Positions 10,741-19,908 of a stretch of DNA of 64,000 bases are shown here, one piece after another; the first letter of the stretch is position 1, and the number at the start of each line of letters is the position of its first letter. The DNA lies in NCBI RefSeq assembly GCF_009796865.1, contig NZ_CP047028.1:2046001-2110000 (forward strand), in the 5' to 3' direction. Origin of the DNA: Formosa sp. L2A11. GTDB taxonomy: Bacteria; Bacteroidota; Bacteroidia; Flavobacteriales; Flavobacteriaceae. The position numbers and the translations under genes were made by a program. The notes beneath the pieces are model-generated. The model was not told the DNA's origin and searched no databases. It was given only the letters and a program-made list of their open reading frames with translations.

Positions 10741-12552
10741 ATGACCGACTTGAGTAGTACGTTAGATAATAGTACGTTTGATAGACTCCGTCGTTTATAT
10801 ATTATTGCATTAGGAGCTATTGCGTGTTCTGTTTTTATTAGTCAAATTATTGTACGCAATTTTTTGAAAGATCAGCAGGACGATTCTACTGTTATAAACG
10901 TTGCGGGAAGGCAGCGTATGCTTAGCCAGAAACTTAGTAAAGAAGTCCTTTTAATTGCAAATACAACCAATGTGTCTAAGCGTTTGGTGTATAAAGACAC
11001 GTTAAAAGCGACCATTAATAGATGGCAAACCTCTCACATTGCATTACAGGAAGGAAGTGATAGTTTAAAAATTTCAGGAACAAACAGTACTAAAGTTGTA
11101 GAGATGTTCTCGCGTCTTCAAGTGCCATTTTCTGAAATGTACGATGCGTCTCAGAACATTATTTCAAAAATAGAACAAGACCCCAAAATAAATTATACCC
11201 AATTACAATCTTACGAAGCACAAGTTACAGCAAACGAGTATCTCTTTTTAACTATTATGGATACTATTGTAAATCAGTACGATGTAGAAGCGAATGAAAA
11301 AGTAAACTTGCTGCGTAATTGGGAACTGTTTTTAATGGTTTTTACACTCTTATTATTATTTCTAGAATTCCTATTTATATTTAAACCTACAGCAAAAATG
11401 GTAAAAGATACCATTAATAAACTGTTGCGTTCAGAACATAAAGCTATAAAAACAGCTTATGAGGCAGATGTGTTGCGCGAAGAAAACGAAAAATCTGTAA
11501 AGGAACTCCGTGTGTTAAATCAGGCTATGAATAAAACCTTGTTATTTGCCAGAGTAACATCAGAAGGTTCTATTTTATATATTGGAGAAAAGTTTTCAAA
11601 ACTCTTTCAAGAAACAAAGGTTACTATTAATTTAAATTTTTCTGAATTAATTTCTGTAGAAAAAAATGATCAAGAATATCTAGAGCATATATTAAAAACG
11701 TATCATAAATCTGGATGGCAAGGGGAAATAAAAGCCTCAAAAAGTACAGGCGAGTTATTGTGGCTAGAAATGTATTTAATACCCATTCATGCTTCAGTAG
11801 AAAAATCTGAAATTCTTATTATTGCTTCAGACATTACAGAAAAAAAAGAAGCACAACTAGAAGTCGAGTCGTTAACGAGATTGAGTTACGAGGAGAAAAT
11901 GAATCAGCAGAAAATAATTTCTAGTAAAATTATAGAAAACCAAGAGCAAGAACAAAACCGTATTGCAAAAGATATTCACGATGGTATAGGGCAAATGTTA
12001 ACCGGTTTAAAATATAATTTAGAAAGTGTAAATTTAAACGATTTAGAAAAAGCAGCATCTAAAATAGAAAACCTAAAAAGTTTAACTGCCGATATTATTA
12101 AAGGGGTGCGTGCAGCAACTTTCAATTTAACACCTCCAGAATTAAGCGATTATGGTATTGTGCCTGCTCTCTCCAAACTTACACAAGAGTTGTCTAAACT
12201 TACCGGTAAAACCATAGAACTCTACAATCGTAAAAACTTCAATCAGCGATTAGATTCTTTAGTCGAAATTAATATTTATCGTATCACTCAAGAAGCCATT
12301 AATAATGCCATTAAATATGCCGATTCTACGTATATTTTAGTCTCTATCTCTCATAGTGAACACATGCTAAGTATTAATATTGATGATGACGGGAAAGGCT
12401 TTGATGTAAATCTTCCTAGAAACATTAAGACAGGCGATGGTGGTATGGGAATGACGTTTATGAACGAGCGTATTAATTATATTAATGGTCGTTTGTTTTT
12501 AAATTCTTCTGAAGAAACAGGAACGAGAATCACTCTAAATATCCCGATTTAA
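10741..12552 (+). CDS. NarX-like sensor histidine kinase (PilJ/NarX-type sensor, PAS, HisKA_3)
   Basis: 603 residues. Two membrane segments (about 18-40 and 193-213) enclose an extracytoplasmic helical domain. Just after the first comes NVAGRQRMLSQKLSKE, matching the nitrate-binding P-box helix of NarX and the PilJ/NarX sensor family. A coiled region and PAS domain (about 255-380) follow. The HisKA_3 box has phospho-acceptor His413 in IAKDIHDGIGQMLTG. The ATPase domain has EAINNAIKYA, DDDGKGFD and GMGMTFMNERI. It lies 13 bases after the DUF4202 gene and 61 bases before its response regulator. Likely senses external nitrate or nitrite. Confidence 0.9.
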   Translation: MTDLSSTLDNSTFDRLRRLYIIALGAIACSVFISQIIVRNFLKDQQDDSTVINVAGRQRMLSQKLSKEVLLIANTTNVSKRLVYKDTLKATINRWQTSHIALQEGSDSLKISGTNSTKVVEMFSRLQVPFSEMYDASQNIISKIEQDPKINYTQLQSYEAQVTANEYLFLTIMDTIVNQYDVEANEKVNLLRNWELFLMVFTLLLLFLEFLFIFKPTAKMVKDTINKLLRSEHKAIKTAYEADVLREENEKSVKELRVLNQAMNKTLLFARVTSEGSILYIGEKFSKLFQETKVTINLNFSELISVEKNDQEYLEHILKTYHKSGWQGEIKASKSTGELLWLEMYLIPIHASVEKSEILIIASDITEKKEAQLEVESLTRLSYEEKMNQQKIISSKIIENQEQEQNRIAKDIHDGIGQMLTGLKYNLESVNLNDLEKAASKIENLKSLTADIIKGVRAATFNLTPPELSDYGIVPALSKLTQELSKLTGKTIELYNRKNFNQRLDSLVEINIYRITQEAINNAIKYADSTYILVSISHSEHMLSINIDDDGKGFDVNLPRNIKTGDGGMGMTFMNERINYINGRLFLNSSEETGTRITLNIPI

Positions 12553-12553
12553 T

Positions 12554-12569
12554 TAGGTGTTATTACTTA
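12554..12569 (+). promoter_or_regulatory. Candidate nitrate-regulon operator before the narL-like gene
   Basis: TAGGTG-TTAT-TACTTA, the same dyad as before nirB with two changes in the left arm. It lies 44 bases before the ATG and is followed by ATTTTTG. Confidence 0.4.
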
Positions 12570-12613
12570 ATTTTTGATTATTTTGCTACGTATTAAATAG
12601 AATATATAAGTAT

Positions 12614-13267
12614 ATGATAAATGTAGTGTTAGCAGACGATCATATTTTAGTTCGCGACGGCATAAAATCTTTATTAGAAGATCAAGAAGGTGTACACGTT
12701 ATAGCAGAAGCCTCTAATGGAAAAGAAGCTTTAGAAGTTGTAGAACGTGCTCTTCCAGATGTTCTTATTGTAGATATTCGTATGCCCGAAATGAATGGTA
12801 TTGAGGTTGTTGCTGAATTAAAAAAAACGAATAAAACCATAAAAACCCTAGTGCTTTCTATGCACGACTCCGAAGAATATGTGTTAAACGCTATAAGTGC
12901 AGGTGCAGACGGGTACCTTTTAAAGGGATCGAGTAAAGAAGAATTTATGAAAGCTTTACATATGATTGCTGAAGGAGGTAAGTATTTTACTGGAGATATT
13001 TCGTCTATTATTATTAACAGTATGATTAATAATGGTGGAAAACAATTAGAAGAAAAGGAAGCTCCTGAAGCAACTTTTAAACTAACTAAGCGTGAAAAAC
13101 AAATTTTAGGTTTAGTGTTAGACGGAAAAAGTAATAAAGAAATCGCCGAAGATTTAGATGTTAGTAAGCGTACAGCCGAAGTACATAGATTCAATTTAAT
13201 GAAAAAATTAGACGTAAAGAACTTAATAGAGCTTACAAAAGTTGCTTCTAAGTATCGTTTAGTTTAA
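12614..13267 (+). CDS. NarL/FixJ-family response regulator
   Basis: 217 residues. The receiver domain (about 1-120) has the acidic pair D8/D9, phospho-acceptor Asp54 in LIVDIRMPEM, and the switch residue in LVLSMHDSEEY. The C-terminal LuxR/NarL helix-turn-helix (about 152-215) is LTKREKQILGLVLDGKSNKEIAEDL...KRTAEVHRFNLMKKL. Partner of the NarX-like kinase upstream. The palindrome shared by four promoters in this cluster is a plausible binding site, including one before this gene, which would make it autoregulated. Confidence 0.92.
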   Translation: MINVVLADDHILVRDGIKSLLEDQEGVHVIAEASNGKEALEVVERALPDVLIVDIRMPEMNGIEVVAELKKTNKTIKTLVLSMHDSEEYVLNAISAGADGYLLKGSSKEEFMKALHMIAEGGKYFTGDISSIIINSMINNGGKQLEEKEAPEATFKLTKREKQILGLVLDGKSNKEIAEDLDVSKRTAEVHRFNLMKKLDVKNLIELTKVASKYRLV

Positions 13268-13349
13268 TGTACTTAGATGTATATCATTATATTATAGCTT
13301 TTTAGATGTTATTATTAAGAGATTAATAATTAAAGCTTGAAATTTTACT

Positions 13350-13380
13350 ATCTACGTAATAATTTAAAAATTACGTAGAT
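13350..13380. promoter_or_regulatory. Long perfect inverted repeat upstream of narK
   Basis: Arms ATCTACGTAAT and ATTACGTAGAT are exact over 11 bases with a 9-base A/T spacer. It could end the narL-like transcript (no clear T-run) or be a second binding site, since the arms contain the TACGTA half also present in the moeA dyad. Confidence 0.4.
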
Positions 13381-13394
13381 AATTACGTATAAAT

Positions 13395-13410
13395 TAAGTA
13401 TTATTACTTA
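13395..13410 (+). promoter_or_regulatory. Candidate nitrate-regulon operator before narK
   Basis: TAAGTA-TTAT-TACTTA, arms identical to the nirB dyad, 32 bases before the ATG. Its last two bases start TAGTTTTA, a near match to the -7 element, in the same register as at nirB. Confidence 0.6.
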
Positions 13411-13442
13411 GTTTTATCATGTAAACGTAAAATTCCAATGTT

Positions 13443-14858
13443 ATGAATTCAACTAAAGCCACAAAATTAGACCTTTTAAATATAAAGAGTCTTCCTATCC
13501 GAACGTTTTGGATCACTTCAATTGCCTTTTTTTTATGCTTCTTTGCTTGGTTTGGTATTGTACCTTTTATGCCAGATGTTGTTAAGGATTTAGGGTTAAC
13601 ACCTTCGCAAAAATGGAACTCTATTATATTAGCGGTTTCTGGAACTGTATTTGCCCGTTTGTTAATTGGTAAATTGTGTGATAAATACGGACCACGTTTA
13701 TGTTATTCTTGGTTATTAGTTTTAGGATCTATTCCTGTAATTTTATTAGGTTTTGTACAAACACCTCTTCAGTTTTTAGTTTGCCGATTCTTTATTGGGT
13801 TTATTGGAGCCTCGTTTGTAATTACTCAATTTCATACGTCTATCATGTTTGCTCCAAATATTGTAGGAACTGCTAATGCAACTTCTGCGGGTTGGGGAAA
13901 TTTAGGAGGTGGAGCTAACCGTTTAGGGATGCCTATTATAGCTGCTGCTGTGATTGCTTTTGGAGCAGCAGAGTCTGAAGCTTGGCGTTATTCTATGATT
14001 GTTGCTGGTGTGGTTTGTTTCTTAATGGGACTTGTGTATTACAACTTTACTCAAGATACGTTACAAGGGAATTATAAAGATTTAAAAGCGACAGGAGATA
14101 TGCCTGTAGCTAAAAAAGACGATGTTAGCTTTCTTGAAGCAATAAATGATTATCGTGTATGGATTTTGTTTTTAGTTTATGCAGCATGTTTCGGAATTGA
14201 ATTAACAGTGTACGGAACGATGGATGATTATCTTCAAAATACCTTTCAGCTAGAGCGTGTTACAGCCGGTAATATTGTATTGTCATTTGCTTTAATGAAT
14301 ATTTTTGCAAGAACATTAGGAGGTTTCTTCGGTGATAAATTTGGAAAATTAAAAGGATTACGCGGACGTGTATTATTCTTAGCAGTTATTTTAGCTACTG
14401 AGGGAATCATGTTGGCTCTCTTCTCTACTGCAACAGGAATTGTTGTTGGAATAGCTTTATTAATATTGTTTAGTTTAACAGTGCAAATGGCAGAAGGCGC
14501 AACGTTTTCAGTCGTGCCCTTTGTAAATCCAAAAGCGATTGGTTCTATATCTGGAATTGTTGGGGCAGGAGGAAATGTAGGTGCATTTTTAGCAGCCATC
14601 TTATTAAAATCTAAATCTGCAGTAGCAGAGAAAGCAGCAATTACAGCAACCGAAGGTTTGGGGTCAGATGTTATTGAAGCAGCACAATCTGCAGCATCAT
14701 CGGATGCCGTATCAAGTGGATTTTTATTAATAGGGATTACAGTGATTTTTGTAGCCTTGGGTGTGTTAGCTATTAAGTTTTCAGCAGTTGCAGATAATGT
14801 TATTGAGAAAGAAATAGAAGATGATATTGAAGCAGAAATGGCAGCTCAATCTGTTTAA
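13443..14858 (+). CDS. narK: Nitrate/nitrite transporter, MFS (NarK/NasA-type permease)
   Basis: 471 residues with about 12 membrane segments, inner membrane. The nitrate-porter signature is clear: TSAGWGNLGGGANRLGMP in the first half and EGATFSVVPFVNP...GIVGAGGNVGAF in the second, with conserved arginines in FARLLIGKLCDKYGPR. It supplies nitrate to the reductase encoded 80 bases downstream. It has its own operator-like dyad. The C-terminal tail is acidic. Confidence 0.95.
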   Translation: MNSTKATKLDLLNIKSLPIRTFWITSIAFFLCFFAWFGIVPFMPDVVKDLGLTPSQKWNSIILAVSGTVFARLLIGKLCDKYGPRLCYSWLLVLGSIPVILLGFVQTPLQFLVCRFFIGFIGASFVITQFHTSIMFAPNIVGTANATSAGWGNLGGGANRLGMPIIAAAVIAFGAAESEAWRYSMIVAGVVCFLMGLVYYNFTQDTLQGNYKDLKATGDMPVAKKDDVSFLEAINDYRVWILFLVYAACFGIELTVYGTMDDYLQNTFQLERVTAGNIVLSFALMNIFARTLGGFFGDKFGKLKGLRGRVLFLAVILATEGIMLALFSTATGIVVGIALLILFSLTVQMAEGATFSVVPFVNPKAIGSISGIVGAGGNVGAFLAAILLKSKSAVAEKAAITATEGLGSDVIEAAQSAASSDAVSSGFLLIGITVIFVALGVLAIKFSAVADNVIEKEIEDDIEAEMAAQSV

Positions 14859-14938
14859 AATTAAAACATTAGAAATACAGTTCAATAATATATAGTTTCA
14901 TTACTTTTAAAAGAATAGACAACATATAACTCTTTAAT

Positions 14939-17900
14939 ATGCTTCAAAAAGAAATTAAAACAACGTGTTCATACTGTGGCGTAGGCTGTGGTATAATTGT
15001 AAAGAAGGATGAACATAATAAAGTTTATGTAGAAGGAGATAAAGATCATCCTGTAAACAGAGGTATGTTGTGTTCTAAAGGAATGAATTTGCATTATGTT
15101 GCTAACGATGTTTCAGATAGACTTTTGTATCCTGAAATGCGATGGAGTAAATCTCATCCGTTAGAGCGTGTAAGTTGGGATACGGCTTTAGATCGCGCTG
15201 CTAAAGTGTTTAAATCTATTATACAAAAATATGGTCCAGATAGCGTAGGGTTTTATGTGTCTGGACAGTGCTTAACCGAAGAATACTACATTGCAAACAA
15301 ACTAACTAAAGGATTTTTAGGAACAAATAACATAGATACAAATTCTAGGTTATGTATGAGTTCCGCAGTTGTCGGTTATAAAAAAACATTTGGTGAAGAT
15401 TCTGTGCCTATCTCTTATGAAGACATAGAGTTAGCTGATTGTTTTTTAATAACCGGTGCAAATCCGGCATGGTGTCACCCAATATTGTTTAGACGTATTG
15501 AGCAACACAAGGAGAAGAATCCGGATGTGAAAATTTTGGTAGTAGATCCTAGAAAAACCGACTCTGCAAATTTCGCAGATGTACATCTTCAAATATTACC
15601 AGGAACAGATGTTGTTTTATATAATGCAATAGGAAGACGTTTAATAGAACGTCGTATGATTGATCGTAGTTTTATAAAAGAACATACAGAGAATTTCGAA
15701 AAATATAAAAAACAAGTCCTTGCTACGTCATTAAAAGAAGCTGCAAAAATATGTGGAATTACTGTAGATGAAATTAAAAAGGCAGCTCAAATCATTGGAA
15801 ATTCTAAAGCCTTCATAAGTATGTGGGCTATGGGATTAAACCAAAGTGCAATTGGAACATATAAAAATTATGCCCTTTTAAATTTATCTTTAATAACCGG
15901 ACAAGTGGGGAAACCTGGTTCTGGTCCGTTTTCATTAACAGGGCAACCTAACGCAATGGGTGGTCGTGAAGTAGGAGGAATGGCTAATTTATTGGCCGTT
16001 CATAAAGATTTATTTAATGATAAACACCGTCAAGAAGTTGCTGATTTTTGGAAGGTTGATAAAATTTCTGATAAAGCAGGATATACTGCTACAGAAATGT
16101 TTGATGCTTTAGAGTCTGGTAAGATGAAAGCCGTTTGGGTAGTCTGTACAAACCCAATGGTAAGTATGCCAAATGCTCACAAGGTTGAAAAAGCCTTGAA
16201 GCATGCTAAATTTGTTGTGGTTCAAGATATTTCGAACCGAGCAGATACTTTAGAACATGCCGATTTGGTTTTACCTGCAGCAGCTTGGTTAGAGAAAGAA
16301 GGAACGATGACAAATTCTGAGCGTCGTATTTCGTATTTACCAAAAGGCATTGATGCTCCAGGAGAAGCAAAAGCTGATGTAGAAATCTTATGTGAGTTTG
16401 CTAAGAAGATGGGATTTGAAGGTTTTGATTATGCGTCTACAGCCGAAATTTATCAAGAATATTGCGAGATGACAAAAGGCTCGAATATCGATGTTTCAGC
16501 ATTAAGTTACGACCGATTAAAGGGTGAAGGTACATTTCAATGGCCGGTTTCAGAAAGCCAAAAAGGAGGAACACCAAGACTATTCGAAGATAAAAAATTC
16601 TATACACCGTCGCAAAAAGCGATGTTTAATGTCCCAGATTTTATAAATAACACATCAGATTTACCAAACGAAACCTTTCCTTTAATTTTAACTACAGGGC
16701 GTGTTCGAGACCAATGGCACACCATGACCAAGACCGGGAAAGTGTCGCGTTTAAAAACACATTATTCTACGCCAGTTTTAGAAATTAGTCAGGTAGATGC
16801 TTTTATAAATAAAATTAAAGATGGCGATGTTGTAGAGGTTACAAGTGCAAGAGGCGTGGTTAGGGTGCGTGCTAAAGTCACAGATACGGTTAAAAATGGT
16901 GTTGTGTTTTTGCCTATGCATTGGGGAAAACAGTTACAGAGCGACTTGAATCGTACTAACAATTTAACGCATACAATTGTAGATCCCATTTCTAAAGAAC
17001 CGGATTTTAAGTACACGCGTGTTTCAGTGTCGAAATATAAAAAAGAAACAGAAAAAATAATTGTAGTTGGTGCAGGTGCTGCTGCTTTTAGGTTTATTCA
17101 GAATTATAGAGAGCATAGCGAAACAGATAAAATTGTGGTGTTTTCAAAAGAAAGTAATCCGTTTTATAATCGGGTTTTACTTCCTGAATATGTGACTGAA
17201 GAATTAACTTGGGAACAGCTTCAAAAAATAAAAGAAAAAGAACTGAAGAAACTTCAAATCGAGTTGTATTCAGGAACCTATATTGTAGACATAGATCGTG
17301 AGAATAAATTGGCAACAGATAATCATGGAAATCATTACGCCTATGATAAATTAATTTTAGCAACGGGAAGCCGTTCTTTTGTGCCAAACGATGTACAGTT
17401 AAATTTACCTGGTCGTTTTACGTTACGTTCTAAAGATGATGCAGATCGTTTTAAAACGTATTTAGATGGTACAAATCTAAAAGCCGAAGATCAGCATGTT
17501 ACTATTGTTGGTGGTGGACTTTTAGGTTTAGAGCTCGCAGCGGCTTTAAAACACCGGAATGTAAACACAACAATTATTCAGCGTGCATCTAATTTAATGG
17601 AGCGCCAATTAGATTCTATTTCTTGTAAATTGTTAGCCAAACATGTTCAGGAATTGGGTATTCAGATTTACTTTTCTAATGAAGTGAGTACTGTTTTTGA
17701 TGACGATGACACTAAAAACGCATTAAATATCACCTTAAAAAGTGGAAAAACATTTAAATCTAATGCCATTGTGTACGCTATTGGTACGCGTCCAAATATA
17801 GAAATTGCAAAGTCTAGCGGTGTAGCTTGTGGTCGTGGTATAAAAGTGAATCAGCATTTACAATCGTCAGATCCAAATATTTTTGCGATTGGTGAAATTG

Positions 17901-18463
17901 CCGAATTCAATAATAATATTTTAGGTATTACTTCTGCAGCAGAAGAACAAGCAGCCATTCTTGCTAATTATTTAGCAGGAGATATTAGTAGTGTCTATAA
18001 AGGATCTGTTTCAATGAATATTTTAAAATTCAGCGATTTAGATTTATGTAGTTTAGGAAATTTATCTGTTCCGGAAAATGATAACAGTTACGAAGAAATC
18101 ATTTTTATGGACATGTCTAAACGCTACTATAAAAAATGTATTGTAAAAGACGATTTGTTAGTTGGCGCAGTACTTATGGGAGATAAGAACGAATTTGCAG
18201 AATTTAAAACACTTATTGAAAGTAAAGTAGAACTGTCTGATAAACGAGATAAATTGTTGCGAGGCGCATCTAACGATAAACCCATGGTTGGTAAATTAGT
18301 GTGTTCTTGCAGTCAGGTTGGAGAAGGAAATATTACAGAAGCTATTAATAATGGCTGTACAAATTTCACCGAATTATGTAACCAAACGGGAGCAGGATTA
18401 GGATGTGGAAGTTGTAAAACTGAAGTGAAAGAGATATTAAATAATCATAAAGTTTTAGCATGA
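14939..18463 (+). CDS. Assimilatory nitrate reductase: molybdopterin catalytic domain fused to NirB-like FAD domain and BFD-type [2Fe-2S] tail
   Basis: 1174 residues, cytoplasmic (no Tat signal). The N-terminal [4Fe-4S] site uses C10, C13, C17 and C45 (CSYCGVGC...GMLCSKG). The molybdopterin oxidoreductase domain runs to about 690, with the candidate Mo-ligand Cys139 in SRLCMSSAV. The molybdopterin-binding C-domain includes LTTGRVRDQWHTMT. From about 702 (IIVVGAGAAAFRF) to about 1090 is an FAD/NAD domain like NirB residues 1-320, with a second GGGLLGLEL motif. The tail (about 1115-1170) is BFD-like, with CSCSQ and GCGSC. Nitrate reductase with built-in electron input is thus inferred. It overlaps the next gene by ATGA. 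Confidence 0.92.
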   Translation: MLQKEIKTTCSYCGVGCGIIVKKDEHNKVYVEGDKDHPVNRGMLCSKGMNLHYVANDVSDRLLYPEMRWSKSHPLERVSWDTALDRAAKVFKSIIQKYGPDSVGFYVSGQCLTEEYYIANKLTKGFLGTNNIDTNSRLCMSSAVVGYKKTFGEDSVPISYEDIELADCFLITGANPAWCHPILFRRIEQHKEKNPDVKILVVDPRKTDSANFADVHLQILPGTDVVLYNAIGRRLIERRMIDRSFIKEHTENFEKYKKQVLATSLKEAAKICGITVDEIKKAAQIIGNSKAFISMWAMGLNQSAIGTYKNYALLNLSLITGQVGKPGSGPFSLTGQPNAMGGREVGGMANLLAVHKDLFNDKHRQEVADFWKVDKISDKAGYTATEMFDALESGKMKAVWVVCTNPMVSMPNAHKVEKALKHAKFVVVQDISNRADTLEHADLVLPAAAWLEKEGTMTNSERRISYLPKGIDAPGEAKADVEILCEFAKKMGFEGFDYASTAEIYQEYCEMTKGSNIDVSALSYDRLKGEGTFQWPVSESQKGGTPRLFEDKKFYTPSQKAMFNVPDFINNTSDLPNETFPLILTTGRVRDQWHTMTKTGKVSRLKTHYSTPVLEISQVDAFINKIKDGDVVEVTSARGVVRVRAKVTDTVKNGVVFLPMHWGKQLQSDLNRTNNLTHTIVDPISKEPDFKYTRVSVSKYKKETEKIIVVGAGAAAFRFIQNYREHSETDKIVVFSKESNPFYNRVLLPEYVTEELTWEQLQKIKEKELKKLQIELYSGTYIVDIDRENKLATDNHGNHYAYDKLILATGSRSFVPNDVQLNLPGRFTLRSKDDADRFKTYLDGTNLKAEDQHVTIVGGGLLGLELAAALKHRNVNTTIIQRASNLMERQLDSISCKLLAKHVQELGIQIYFSNEVSTVFDDDDTKNALNITLKSGKTFKSNAIVYAIGTRPNIEIAKSSGVACGRGIKVNQHLQSSDPNIFAIGEIAEFNNNILGITSAAEEQAAILANYLAGDISSVYKGSVSMNILKFSDLDLCSLGNLSVPENDNSYEEIIFMDMSKRYYKKCIVKDDLLVGAVLMGDKNEFAEFKTLIESKVELSDKRDKLLRGASNDKPMVGKLVCSCSQVGEGNITEAINNGCTNFTELCNQTGAGLGCGSCKTEVKEILNNHKVLA

Positions 18464-19908
18464 TGAAAGAGTTATCTAGGTTAATTGTAAAAGGAGGCGT
18501 ATTATCTCCAGGGGAGTTAAAATCGATTTGTTTAACGGCAGAACGTTTAGGGTTAGATACCATTTCTTTTGGGTCTAGACAGGATATTTTAATTTCAGAA
18601 AATATAACATCTAAAGCATTAGAATCTATAGATAATCTTCAGGTTGTACCAGCCCATGGCGAAGGTTCTGTAAACATTGTATCGTCTTATGTTAGTGCAG
18701 GAATTTTTTCAAACACCTCTTGGTTAACAGGAGAAAAATATTTGTATGTCTTAGAACAATTCAGAACAAATCCTCAGTTAAAAGTTAACATAACCGATCC
18801 AAGACAGCGTTTAGTTCCTCTATTTACGGGACATTTAAATTTTATTGCCTCAGAGCATGAAGATTATTGGTATCTGTATGTGCGTCTGCCAGAATGGGAA
18901 GCAGCAGAAGTGTATCCAGCTTTAATATACAGTTGGGATATGGCTAAAATTCAAACGACTATTGAAGGACTTTTACAAGAAGAACCAGAAACGGTCGAGA
19001 TGATTTTCGATTTGGTTAATGATGCTATAGATACTAATAACAGAACCATTGATAAGCCCTTAAAAGTGCCGTTTTATCCGTTTCCGTATTACGAAGGGAT
19101 GAATAGAATTGGAAACGATAAATATTGGTTGGGATTATATTGGAGAAATAATAATTACGATTTAGATTTTCTAAAAGCGATGTGCGATTTATGTTCAGAT
19201 TGTAAAATTGGAAAAATTTCCATTACACCTTGGAAGTCGTTTATAGTGAAAGATATTCCGAATGAATCTAAACTAATCTGGGAAAAATTCTTAGGAAAAC
19301 ACGGAATTAATGTCCGTCATTCTATGTTAGAATTAAATTGGCATTTACCAGTTGCTAATGAAGACGCTTTAAAGCTGAAGAAATATTTAGTAACTAATTT
19401 CGACCAAAACGATATTAGTACTTACGGTTTAACGTTCGCAATTACAGAATATACTAAGAAAGCGTATTATTTTACATCTATAGTTATAGAGAAGAACGAG
19501 CAGCCAGAAGGTTTATCTGATTTTAAAATTAGAGATACTTATAATTTATTATATGCTAAGAATTTCGATCCGAACTCGAGAGAATATATTACGCATGTAC
19601 AGGATATAGATCAGGTAGAATTGCCAGGTTTACTTATGGAATTAAGTCAGTTGTATTTTGAGCAATTGGGAACGGAACGCGACGAAGAAAAACAAATTAA
19701 AGCGGAAGCAGAACGTAAAGAAGCAGAGGTGTACCAATGTCAGGACTGTTTAACAATTTACAATGAAGCGTACGGAGACGAAACGCAATACATTGTGCCG
19801 AATACACCGTTTTCTGCATTGCCAGACACTTATGAATGTTCACTTTGCGAGGCTCCAAAATCAAGATTTAAGAAGACTACACATAAGCAACATGTGAGTC
19901 AGGCTTAA
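18460..19908 (+). CDS. Nitrite/sulfite-reductase-like ferredoxin-half-domain protein with C-terminal rubredoxin
   Basis: 482 residues, translationally coupled to the nitrate reductase (start overlaps its stop). The N-terminus, GGVLSPGELKSICLTAERLGLDTISFGSRQDILI, resembles the ferredoxin-like half-domain of nitrite/sulfite reductases. A second such half seems to lie near 210-340, with CDLCSDCKIGKISITPWKSFIV. The siroheme-ligating CxxxxxC/CxxxC pairs are absent, so catalysis on nitrite is unlikely. The last ~60 residues are rubredoxin: CQDC...GDE...LPDTYECSLC. Probable electron carrier to nitrate reductase. Its stop overlaps that of the convergent moaA. Confidence 0.8.
   Translation: MMKELSRLIVKGGVLSPGELKSICLTAERLGLDTISFGSRQDILISENITSKALESIDNLQVVPAHGEGSVNIVSSYVSAGIFSNTSWLTGEKYLYVLEQFRTNPQLKVNITDPRQRLVPLFTGHLNFIASEHEDYWYLYVRLPEWEAAEVYPALIYSWDMAKIQTTIEGLLQEEPETVEMIFDLVNDAIDTNNRTIDKPLKVPFYPFPYYEGMNRIGNDKYWLGLYWRNNNYDLDFLKAMCDLCSDCKIGKISITPWKSFIVKDIPNESKLIWEKFLGKHGINVRHSMLELNWHLPVANEDALKLKKYLVTNFDQNDISTYGLTFAITEYTKKAYYFTSIVIEKNEQPEGLSDFKIRDTYNLLYAKNFDPNSREYITHVQDIDQVELPGLLMELSQLYFEQLGTERDEEKQIKAEAERKEAEVYQCQDCLTIYNEAYGDETQYIVPNTPFSALPDTYECSLCEAPKSRFKKTTHKQHVSQA

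Noticed and set aside
12682-13194. 170-residue minus-strand frame inside the narL-like gene
   Set aside because: Mirror of a well-supported receiver/HTH gene; composition is unlike neighbouring proteins.
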